Shown here piece by piece: positions 51,629 through 58,957 of a stretch of 64,000 nt of DNA (position 1 is its first letter; every line of letters starts with the position of its first letter). The notes under the pieces were generated by a model. The model was not told the origin of the DNA and did not search any database. It was given only the letters and a program-made list of their open reading frames with translations. Location of the stretch: assembly GCA_007361935.1 (NCBI GenBank), contig CP041667.1:2508501-2572500 (forward strand), given 5' to 3'. Source of the stretch: Lachnospiraceae bacterium KGMB03038. GTDB lineage: Bacteria > Bacillota > Clostridia > Lachnospirales > Lachnospiraceae. Made by a program: the position numbers and the translations under genes.

Positions 51629-52960
51629 TTAATTAAAAATAAAATACATTACTAACGGGATAGCCAGCACATACATTACCGGTGAAAGTTCTTTGTATTT
51701 GCCGGTAGCCAGTTTAATAAAGATATGGGCAAGGATACCAGCCGCGATTCCTGAAGCGATTCCTCCGGCGAAGATTACGAACATGATCATAACAAATGGG
51801 CCAAAGGCATCGGTAAAATCGCTGAAATCAATATTCTGGATTCCAGATACCATAAGGAATCCCACGAAAATCAGCGCCGGACCGGTGGCCGCATCCGGGA
51901 TCATCAAGACCAAAGGAGAGAAGAATACCATGATTCCAAACAGAATCGCCACAACCACGCTGGTAAGTCCAGTTCTTCCTCCAGCCTCTACACCAGAGGA
52001 TGATTCTACAAAGGTAGTGATCGTTGTGTTTCCGGTACAGGCGCCCACACAGGTTCCAATGGCATCTACCAGGAATGGTTTCTGGATATCCGGCATGTTT
52101 CCATTTTCATCCAGCATATTCGCTTTTCCCGCGACTCCAAGCACTGTTCCCAATGTAGAGAAAAAGTCCCCGCAGAAAGTGATAAATACATAGATTACCG
52201 TCTGGAAGGCCAGAAGTCCTTTAAAATCAAAGGAAATCATCAGATTGCCCAGTCCCTGCATATCCGGCAGCTTTGCCGCGGCATCCGGAAGCTGCGTCAC
52301 CCCAACCGGGATTCCGATCAAGGTCACTGCCACGATTCCGATCAAAATGGCTCCATTTACACGATACGCCGTCAAAACCGCGATCAGGAACAGCCCAAAC
52401 AAGGCCAGCGCCACTGCTGGCTGTGTAAAATCCCCCATGCCGATTCCATCTTCAAAAGTACCGATCCCGGAATTGTCAAATCCAAGATACGCAATATAGA
52501 ATCCGATGGCCGCTCCGATCGATACTTTAATATTCTTAGGAATCGCTTTTACGATCAGATCCCGGATCCCAAAAATAGTCAAGAGCACAAAGATAGAGCC
52601 AGAGATCAAAGTGATCGCCATGATCTCGCCAAACGCAAGTTCCCCGGATTGGAGAAGGGCTCCAAACATAAAGTTTGTTCCCATTCCAGTGGAAAGCGCA
52701 AACGGCATGTTTGCGTACAGTCCCATGAACAGCGTAATGATGGCGCTGACGATCGCGCAGGTAACAGCCAAAGCTTCTTTTGTGATCACCAGCCCGTTCA
52801 CATCTGCGAAGTATGCCGCGTCACCAAATCCAATGATGGCGCTGGGCTGTACCACAAGCACATAAGCCATGGTCATAAAAGTCGTGAGTCCTGCCAGGAT
52901 CTCTGTTTTAACATTTGTACCTTTTTCATTCAGTTTGAAAAATGATTGTAGTTTCCCCAT
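51629..52960 (-). CDS. NCS2-family purine permease
   Basis: Membrane transporter of 443 aa with about 12-14 transmembrane helices, of the AzgA/PbuG-like branch of NCS2. Visible signatures are FFKLNEKGTNVKTEILAGLTTF (N-terminal, key Leu-Asn-Glu and the Ala-Gly-Leu-Thr-Thr), GMGTNFMFGALLQ and FVESSSGVEAGGRTGLTSV near residue 315. It probably imports adenine, guanine or hypoxanthine for Ade and deoB downstream. Confidence 0.9.
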   Translation of the reverse strand: MGKLQSFFKLNEKGTNVKTEILAGLTTFMTMAYVLVVQPSAIIGFGDAAYFADVNGLVITKEALAVTCAIVSAIITLFMGLYANMPFALSTGMGTNFMFGALLQSGELAFGEIMAITLISGSIFVLLTIFGIRDLIVKAIPKNIKVSIGAAIGFYIAYLGFDNSGIGTFEDGIGMGDFTQPAVALALFGLFLIAVLTAYRVNGAILIGIVAVTLIGIPVGVTQLPDAAAKLPDMQGLGNLMISFDFKGLLAFQTVIYVFITFCGDFFSTLGTVLGVAGKANMLDENGNMPDIQKPFLVDAIGTCVGACTGNTTITTFVESSSGVEAGGRTGLTSVVVAILFGIMVFFSPLVLMIPDAATGPALIFVGFLMVSGIQNIDFSDFTDAFGPFVMIMFVIFAGGIASGIAAGILAHIFIKLATGKYKELSPVMYVLAIPLVMYFIFN

Positions 52961-53008
52961 TTTTCTCTCTCTTTCCTTTCCATATATAAATTGTCATTAA
53001 CGGAATCC

Positions 53009-53038
53009 ATTATACTCTATCCCGCCGCTCTTTTGCAA
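53009..53038 (-). promoter_or_regulatory. Promoter of the purine permease-ade-deoB operon
   Basis: Minus-strand -35 TTGCAA, 18-base spacer and perfect -10 TATAAT. The expected start is about 40 bases from the permease ATG, too short for a purine riboswitch. Confidence 0.6.
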
Positions 53039-53040
53039 AC

Positions 53041-53280
53041 CTATTCTTCAGCTTTCAATCCCATATTTTCCAAAACCTCTTCCGCCTGCTTCTTTTCTTC
53101 TGCCGGAATATAGATTTCCTCCCCGCAAAGAGAGTTGGCGCCATAGGTATTTAAGAATCCTCTGCCGTCCGCGTCTTTTTTATAAGCAGGGATTCCGACA
53201 CTCCTTAATGCTTCCAAGATCATCTCTGCCTGCAGATTGTCTTCCGCAACGAAAATCTTCTTTACATCCGTTCCTTCCAT
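53041..53280 (-). CDS. DUF2007-like small protein
   Basis: Protein of 79 aa with the pattern of DUF2007 (putative signal-transducing proteins): KIFVAEDNLQAEMILEALRS, then GIPAYKKD and a final IYIPAEEKKQAEEVLENMG helix, a small ferredoxin-like alpha/beta domain. GGGAG 9 bases before the ATG supports this start, which overlaps none of the kinase gene (31 bases downstream of it). Function is unknown. Confidence 0.75.
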   Translation of the reverse strand: MEGTDVKKIFVAEDNLQAEMILEALRSVGIPAYKKDADGRGFLNTYGANSLCGEEIYIPAEEKKQAEEVLENMGLKAEE

Positions 53281-53311
53281 TTTCCCATCTCCCTTCTCCT
53301 TACTATGGATA

Positions 53312-54229
53312 CTAGCACTTCTCATCCAGGAAATCAACGGCTGGGAACCATAGAATGATCCGGAATTCATTTCCGGCCACATCCGCTTTTATTTTTCCGC
53401 CCATACGCAGTACAAATTCTTTGGCGATGGCCAGACCCAGTCCCGTAGAATTTCTGCTCCTCGCCTTGTCCGCCTTATAAAAACGCTCGAACACCCGATC
53501 TGGATCGATCTCTTCCGGATGTTCTGCCGGATTGCTGATCTTCAGGCAGATTTCCTTTCCTTCCCGGCACAGGGAGAAAGAAATCCTCTCTCTCCCATGA
53601 TCCATACTATTCTTAATGATATTCTGCAGCACTCTCCGAAGAGCCGGAACATTTCCCTCAATATACAATTCTCTTTCCGGGATCTGGATATCCGGCTGGA
53701 TACCCTGTTCCGTCCAGTCTTCATAATAGGAGAAAATGCATTCTTTTAAGATCCGGTTCAGACAGCATCTGGACAGCTCTAACTGAAAAGAGTCGTCCCT
53801 AAGTTTCGTGAACGTAAACAGTTCTTCCAGCATTTCTTTCAAACTCTCTACCCGTTCTTCTATAATTCCCAGATACCTCTGCTGCTCTTCCGGGTCTGAG
53901 GACTCTTTCAAAAGCTGAAAATACCCGTCCAGCGACGTAAGCGGCGTGCGGATGTCGTGGGAAAGGCTGGTATAAGTATCTGAAAGCATCTGCTCCTTCT
54001 TCTGGTAAGAAAGCTGCTGTCTCTTCCTTTCTCCGATCATTTCGTTTAAAAGCTCTGTCAGTTCTCTGAGACTTCCCGCTGTCCAGTCTCCTGTGATCAT
54101 CATATTGCTTTCATTCTCTCTTAAGAACGCAAGCTGGCGGCAGATGTTTTTCACCTGCCGCTCATATCTCCACAGAATGACCGCTAAGGCCAGACAAAGT
54201 ATAATTAGGATTCCAATGATCATTTCCAT
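53312..54229 (-). CDS. Sensor histidine kinase
   Basis: Membrane kinase of 305 aa with one N-terminal transmembrane helix (residues 3-20) and almost no external domain, so it probably senses through the neighbouring ABC transporter or within the membrane. The HisKA helix has the phospho-His in SLSHDIRTPLTSLDGYF; the ATPase domain shows the N-box RVLQNIIKNSMDHG, a weak G1 and STGLGLAIAKEFV as G2. It directly follows the ABC permease gene and pairs with the response regulator encoded upstream. Confidence 0.9.
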   Translation of the reverse strand: MEMIIGILIILCLALAVILWRYERQVKNICRQLAFLRENESNMMITGDWTAGSLRELTELLNEMIGERKRQQLSYQKKEQMLSDTYTSLSHDIRTPLTSLDGYFQLLKESSDPEEQQRYLGIIEERVESLKEMLEELFTFTKLRDDSFQLELSRCCLNRILKECIFSYYEDWTEQGIQPDIQIPERELYIEGNVPALRRVLQNIIKNSMDHGRERISFSLCREGKEICLKISNPAEHPEEIDPDRVFERFYKADKARSRNSTGLGLAIAKEFVLRMGGKIKADVAGNEFRIILWFPAVDFLDEKC

Positions 54230-55084
54230 TTATTCAATATCCCTCTTTGTAAAAATCAGACCTGTCAAGATCCCGCACACCAAGATATAGGCCGCGGCCA
54301 CACCTGCCGCATAGAATCCGTCCGCGCCGGACGGCCGCATGGTCAGCATAGAAAGCTGTCCTGTCACCGTATGATCCAACAGCCGAAAGTCTTCGAATCC
54401 CAGATTGTGGATCAGGTTATCTATAGCTCCATAGAAGCTGGCCAACAGATTCATGCATAGCCCTACCGCAAGGATCATACTGAACACACTGCTCCTTAGG
54501 ATCACCGCCGATGCCATACAGATCAGAGCAAGAGCCAAATGCAGCAGAAGCTGGACGCCCAGATACCCAAGGAATTCCTGTGTGATCCCCAACTTCAGAT
54601 ATCCGAAGATGATCTGATTGGAAACCGCCTGGATGAAAAGAAAGACCCCAAATGTTAAGAGCACATAAATCCCCAGGGCAGCGATCTTGGAAACGATCAG
54701 CTTCCACCTGCCGTTGATCTGTCCTCCAATATTCTTTAAGTACCCGCTGTTCATGTCAGCCGAAGAGAAAAGCACCGCGAAAATCGCCAAAAACACGGCC
54801 ACAAACTTTCCCTGGATATTGGCGTACAAAATATCTGACAAGGTTACCTTCTCCCCCGGATCCGTGGGAAGTATCACCTGCATCCCTATCATTACCGCGT
54901 TTTCCCCATTTTCTTCCTGTTCCTGGTAGAACTGATGGTTTTCCGCCTGGATCTGCGTATCTTCATAATCGGTCTTGGACAGAGATGTGGTAAATACTAT
55001 GAGCACCCCCATCACGATCCAGATCACATACAGGCTTTTGGTATGGAACATCCGATATAGATCCATTCTCACCGCATTAAGCAT
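54230..55084 (-). CDS. ABC-2 type transporter permease
   Basis: Membrane protein of 284 aa with about six transmembrane helices and a large external loop after the first (about 40-95), typical of lantibiotic-immunity/bacitracin-type ABC-2 permeases. The start is an ATG with AGGAGG at 8 bases, overlapping the ATPase gene by 8 bases. It forms an exporter or resistance module with the ATPase, controlled by the adjoining two-component system. Substrate is probably a peptide antibiotic or lipid, inferred from gene order. Confidence 0.85.
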   Translation of the reverse strand: MLNAVRMDLYRMFHTKSLYVIWIVMGVLIVFTTSLSKTDYEDTQIQAENHQFYQEQEENGENAVMIGMQVILPTDPGEKVTLSDILYANIQGKFVAVFLAIFAVLFSSADMNSGYLKNIGGQINGRWKLIVSKIAALGIYVLLTFGVFLFIQAVSNQIIFGYLKLGITQEFLGYLGVQLLLHLALALICMASAVILRSSVFSMILAVGLCMNLLASFYGAIDNLIHNLGFEDFRLLDHTVTGQLSMLTMRPSGADGFYAAGVAAAYILVCGILTGLIFTKRDIE

Positions 55085-55994
55085 TTCCCTCACCTCCTGT
55101 CAGATTCAGAAAGTAAGTTTCCAGTTCTTCGCTGTTGATCCCGATGCCTTTCACCAGAATCCCTGCCTTGGCAAGCTCCATATTGATCCTGGCGCTCTCG
55201 TCCAGCCGCTCGAAGATCTGGATATGTTCTTTATCCGCGATCTGATAATCTTTAAATCCAAGCGCGTCCAGAACCGGAACCGCCTGTTTCGGCTGATCCA
55301 GCGTGATCTCAATCCGCTCACTGCAGCGTTTCATCAATTCCTCTCTGGTCAATTCCTGCAAAAGACTCCCCTGATGGATGATTCCGTAATCCGTTGCAAT
55401 TTTAGACAATTCTTCCAGAATATGGCTGGATATGATGATCGTCATATTCCGCTCTTCATTTAATTTAAGGATGGTGTCCCGGACCTCCGCGATCCCCTGC
55501 GGGTCTAAGCCATTAATGGGTTCATCCAATACCAGGAGATCCGGTTCCCCTACCAGGGCAAGCGCAATGCCAAGCCTCTGTTTCATTCCAAGGGAAAATC
55601 GTTTCACCGGTTTTCTTCCGCAATCTTCCAAGCCAACAATTCTCAGAAGCTCTTCCACATATCCCTTTTTGTAGACTCCAAACAGTTTACACTTGATCCT
55701 CAGATTGGAAGCGGCGCTCATATTCCCGTATAATCCCGGCGCCTCGATCAGACATCCGATGCGGGAACGCAGTTCCCGCAAATCCTTCCCTTTCTTTCCA
55801 AACATCTCGATCTCACCCGCCGTCGGGCTTGCCAGGCCGCTGATCATCTTTAGAAACGTTGTCTTCCCGGCCCCGTTTCTTCCGATAAATCCATAGACCG
55901 CTCCCCGCTTTATATGAAGGCTGACCTGGTCAACCGCCCTCTGGTGCCCATACTTTTTCGTCAGGCCGCGGGTCCTAAGCAAAACATCACTCAT
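55077..55994 (-). CDS. ABC transporter ATP-binding protein, antibiotic/lantibiotic-type
   Basis: ATPase of 305 aa with Walker A GRNGAGKTTFLK, Q-loop IGCLIEAPGLYG, signature FSLGMKQRLGIALAL, Walker B LLVLDEPINGLDPQG and switch IISSHILEEL. The Glu in IEAP after the Q-loop and the C-terminal 80-residue extension are typical of BcrA-like proteins. It starts 363 bases downstream of the response regulator gene, separated by dyad repeats. Confidence 0.9.
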   Translation of the reverse strand: MSDVLLRTRGLTKKYGHQRAVDQVSLHIKRGAVYGFIGRNGAGKTTFLKMISGLASPTAGEIEMFGKKGKDLRELRSRIGCLIEAPGLYGNMSAASNLRIKCKLFGVYKKGYVEELLRIVGLEDCGRKPVKRFSLGMKQRLGIALALVGEPDLLVLDEPINGLDPQGIAEVRDTILKLNEERNMTIIISSHILEELSKIATDYGIIHQGSLLQELTREELMKRCSERIEITLDQPKQAVPVLDALGFKDYQIADKEHIQIFERLDESARINMELAKAGILVKGIGINSEELETYFLNLTGGEGNA

Positions 55995-56166
55995 CGTTCT
56001 TTCATCTCCTTCATTTTCTTATCTGCACACTCAGGATACAAAACAGACCCTAAAAAAACGCAAATAAAAAGTAAAAAAAGACTAAAGCCACCAGTTCCGC
56101 CATGCATTGTTTGGGAGCGGAAACCATGCTTGCATGGTTTTGCGAGCAGACATATGCATGAGTGGA

Positions 56167-56245
56167 GCGCCCGTATATGAGCAAACGTAGCCGGCAGGCC
56201 GGCGGAGAAGCCCCACCGGGGCGGTTTGCGAATGGGCGCGGGCGG
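56167..56245 (+). repeat. GC-rich dyad repeat, copy 2
   Basis: GCGCCC / GGGCGC outer arms, GAGCAAACG / GGTTTGCG next, with GCCGGCAGGCCGGC and CCCCACCGGGG inner hairpins. Nearly identical to copy 3 and related to copy 1 at 42431. Confidence 0.8.
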
Positions 56246-56265
56246 AACTGGTGACCCTCTTTTAG

Positions 56266-56348
56266 TCCGCCGCCCGTATATGAGCAAACATAGCCGGCAG
56301 GCCGGCGGAGAAGCCCCACCGGGGCGGTTTGCGAATGGGCGCGGGCGG
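56266..56348 (+). repeat. GC-rich dyad repeat, copy 3
   Basis: Same architecture and almost the same bases as copy 2, with an extended outer stem TCCGCC / GGCGGA. It ends 9 bases before the response regulator stop codon. Confidence 0.8.
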
Positions 56349-56357
56349 AGAAGCCTC

Positions 56358-57032
56358 TTATGAGTGAAGCCTGTATCCAATCCCCCACACTGTATCGATG
56401 TATTCTTTTTTTGAAACTTCTTTCAGCTTTTTACGGATATTACTGATATGCACGTCCAGCGTCTTGGTCTCTCCCATGTAAGGTTCCTGCCACGCATACT
56501 CAAAAATATCCTCTTTACTGAACACCTGCTTTGGATGTTTTAGGAGAAGTTCCAGGATCGCGAATTCCTGCCGGGTGATCTTAGGGATCTCTTTTTCTTC
56601 CGCCCACACCTGGAAGGTGGTCCTGTCTAACTTCAAGCCCTGGCTGGAGAGCACCTGCTTTTCCTCCTGGTTCTGTGCATGGCGGAGCTGTACCTGTATC
56701 CTGGCCATTACTTCTTTGATCTCAAAAGGTTTCGTAATATAGTCGTCTGCCCCGGCTTTCAGAAGGTCCACTTTCTCATCCAAGCTGTCTTTGGCGGTCA
56801 GTACGATCACCGGAAGTCCGCCTTTTTCTCTGATCTTTTCAAGGACCTGCTCTCCTGCCATTCCCGGCAGCATTAGATCCAGCAGTACCAAAGCGTAATC
56901 TTTCATATTTAAGAGCATATCTCCTTCTGTGCCGGAAAATGCCTGTTCACAGAGATATCCTTCTTTTTCCAGCGCTTCTTTCAGCAGATTGTTAATATGA
57001 GGATCATCTTCTACGATCAAAATCTTCTGCAC
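56358..57032 (-). CDS. OmpR-family response regulator
   Basis: Two-domain regulator of 224 aa. The receiver has the acidic pair VEDD, phospho-Asp in LVLLDLMLPGMAGE and the Lys in VLTAKDS; the C-terminal winged helix (about 128-222) includes FSKEDIFEYAWQ and DTVWGIGYRL. It most likely activates the ABC transporter genes downstream when phosphorylated by the histidine kinase at 53312. Confidence 0.93.
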   Translation of the reverse strand: MQKILIVEDDPHINNLLKEALEKEGYLCEQAFSGTEGDMLLNMKDYALVLLDLMLPGMAGEQVLEKIREKGGLPVIVLTAKDSLDEKVDLLKAGADDYITKPFEIKEVMARIQVQLRHAQNQEEKQVLSSQGLKLDRTTFQVWAEEKEIPKITRQEFAILELLLKHPKQVFSKEDIFEYAWQEPYMGETKTLDVHISNIRKKLKEVSKKEYIDTVWGIGYRLHS

Positions 57033-57082
57033 GGTTCTTCCTCCTTCATTCTTTATCGGTCAGTCTTCTAAAAATAAGTTCC

Positions 57083-58009
57083 TTAGATCCGCCCTTCATT
57101 CTTTTCTTCCAGCACGCGGATTCCTTCAAGGAACATCCAGCAGATAGGGGTTGGGATCCCCAAATCCTGTCCCATTTTCACCATACTTCCCGCAAACATT
57201 TCCACTTCTGTTTTCTTTCCTGCCTCCAGATCCTGCAAAGTAGACGGTTTGTTCTTATAAGGAATCTCAAGCAATGTCTCCGACTGCCCCTTCATCACTT
57301 CCTCTGAAATATAAATGCCTTTCATTTCAGCGACAGCCTGCACTTCCTTCATGGCCGCCCAGCGGATCTTGTTGGCCGCCTTGCTCACGCCATAAGCGCC
57401 AAAGGGAACTCCCAGAAGGGCGCATGTCAGGTTCTCTCCTACGTTGCACATAAATTTAAACCATAATCCCCACAGCATGTCTTTATCAATCTCATACGGG
57501 ATATCACAGTACTCAAACAGCTTTTTTACTGCCACTGTCCGTTCTGTCAGTTCCTCATTCCGGGCCTCCCCAAAATGCACTTTTCCCCAGTAGGGGTCAA
57601 AGTCGGCCCGACCGTCTTTCATTACAATAGATACTCTCATATAGGAGTACAGCACATGGTCCCATCCATAAACGGCCGCGACTCTCTCTTCACTTTCCAC
57701 GCCATTCATCACGCATAAAATCTGCGTCCTATCTCCCACAAACCTGCGGATGTCTTTGATCGCCTGATCAAGCCCCATGTCTTTGACCGCCATGATGATC
57801 AAGTCTTTCGGTTCCCCATCTTTTGGCTCGCAAACCGGAAAGTGATAGTTTACGCCATTGACCATCACACCCCGGCTTTCCAGACGTTTTTTCCTGTCTC
57901 CTTCCGCGATCACGCAGAAGCGCTCTCTTCCTAAATGTTCTTCCATTCTTGGCGCAAAGAAAACTCCCATAGCTCCCAGGCCGATCAGCGCCGCGCTTTT
58001 GATCTCCAT
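57083..58009 (-). CDS. Ketopantoate reductase family (ApbA/PanE-like) protein
   Basis: NADPH-dependent reductase-like protein of 308 aa with Rossmann motif ALIGLGAMGVFFAPR at the start and the C-terminal helical domain containing KFMCNVGENLTCALLG with the catalytic Lys/Asn region and KPSTLQDLEAGKKTEVE near residue 250. Classical PanE makes pantoate; many paralogues act on other 2-keto acids, and no pan genes are nearby. AAGGAGG before the ATG supports the start over a longer frame. Confidence 0.85.
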   Translation of the reverse strand: MEIKSAALIGLGAMGVFFAPRMEEHLGRERFCVIAEGDRKKRLESRGVMVNGVNYHFPVCEPKDGEPKDLIIMAVKDMGLDQAIKDIRRFVGDRTQILCVMNGVESEERVAAVYGWDHVLYSYMRVSIVMKDGRADFDPYWGKVHFGEARNEELTERTVAVKKLFEYCDIPYEIDKDMLWGLWFKFMCNVGENLTCALLGVPFGAYGVSKAANKIRWAAMKEVQAVAEMKGIYISEEVMKGQSETLLEIPYKNKPSTLQDLEAGKKTEVEMFAGSMVKMGQDLGIPTPICWMFLEGIRVLEEKNEGRI

Positions 58010-58100
58010 TTTCTTCTCCTCCTTATAGAAGCCCCATGCTGCTGTCACCGCATGAGGCCTCCTTTGTGATAAATTTAATATTGATATACTTGTTCAAAAA

Positions 58101-58736
58101 TCAGGATTTTGAAAGCAGTTCCTTTAGTCTGGCAATCTCTTTGTCCTTCTCGTCCAATTGCTTTTTCTGCTCGCTTAACACACTGTCCTTCTCGTCCAGT
58201 TGCTTTTTCTGCTCGCTTAATACGCTGTCCTTCTCGTCCAACTTCTTTTTCTGCTCGCTTAACACACTGTCTTTCTCATCCAGCTTTCTTTTCTGCTCCT
58301 TTAACACACTGTCCTTCTCGTCCAGCTTCTTTTTCTGCTCATCAATTTCTTCCTGCATTTCGTCAATCATGTACTGTACCGTGTTTCGATCCAATTCCTG
58401 CAACTCTTTGGAAAACATTTCCATCACCTTCTCTACATTTCGACACAGCTCATAGATTTCTCCGTAAAGATTTCTGAACTCTGGATATCCTTCCAACAAT
58501 TCCGCAATCCTGGACGGTTCATCTGTACTAAAGAATACAAGCCAAGCATCCAGCTTGCTTCTGACACCTTTATTGTGCACAATCTCCTGAAAGATGTCAA
58601 GCGCTATCAAGGCATATTCCTGCTGCAGATCCAAGCAGAGACCGGTATCTGACTTCTGGGAAAAGTGATGGATATAATTTTCTTGAAAATTTAAACTGGG
58701 TATCCCTTCCGATATGGAACTTTCACATAAGATCAA
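58101..58736 (-). pseudogene. C-terminal remnant of a PD-(D/E)XK (Rpn-like) nuclease/transposase with tandem repeats
   Basis: 211 aa. The part from SKLDAWLVFFSTDEPSRI to VQYMIDEMQEEIDEQ is typical of the C-terminal region of PD-(D/E)XK transposase-type Rpn proteins, but the N-terminal nuclease domain is missing. The last 75 residues are a coiled coil made of repeated LDEKDSVLSEQKKK units. An ATG exists at 58736 with no convincing ribosome binding site. It is either a decayed gene or a C-terminal-only product. Confidence 0.7.
58141..58350 (-). repeat. Five-copy 42-bp coding tandem repeat
   Basis: Units beginning at about 58141, 58183, 58225, 58267 and 58309 encode the 14-residue coiled-coil unit LDEKDSVLSEQKKK. 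Being a multiple of three, copy-number change would keep the frame; units 1-3 are most alike. Confidence 0.85.
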
Positions 58737-58874
58737 GACGCCTTATGCCTTTTAAGAAATACGGCGGCAAGAACACCGCCGATATTAGTAAAGAAACAAT
58801 AACACATGTCATAAAGAAAAGCAATCTCAATCTCCCCAACTTCTAAATTCTTTCTAAAACAATCTCCCCTTCCG

Positions 58875-58903
58875 TTGACTGTGCCCGCCTGCCTCTTTAT
58901 AAT
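58875..58903 (+). promoter_or_regulatory. Strong sigma-A promoter for the 1188-aa ABC transporter
   Basis: -35 TTGACT, 17-base spacer, -10 TATAAT, 55 bases before the ATG. One mismatch from the full consensus. Confidence 0.8.
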
Positions 58904-58957
58904 GAAACTGTTTTCTGATAGAGCGTAAAAGCGCGTACATAGAAGGGAAGAGACTGC

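Larger units (their letters stand above)
55995..56357. repeat. Non-coding 363-bp region with hairpins and two dyad repeats
   Basis: Separates the response regulator gene from the ABC ATPase gene. From 56121 to 56140 AAACCATGC / GCATGGTTT form a tight hairpin; 56167-56245 and 56266-56348 are tandem copies of the GC-rich dyad repeat. Apparent reading frames here merely translate the repeat. A promoter for the ABC genes must lie near 56000-56060, but I see no clear one. Confidence 0.7.

Noticed and set aside
52961..53040. Purine riboswitch upstream of the NCS2 permease
   Set aside because: The leader after the predicted start point is only about 40 bases and none of the conserved junction bases are seen.
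55991..56388. Open frames of 112-129 codons on the minus strand
   Set aside because: They only translate the GC-rich dyad repeats (the same peptide appears twice), have no ribosome binding site and overlap the response regulator end.
58141..58350. Regularly spaced repeats that might suggest a CRISPR array
   Set aside because: The 42-bp units are directly adjacent without spacers, keep an open reading frame and encode a 14-residue coiled-coil unit.
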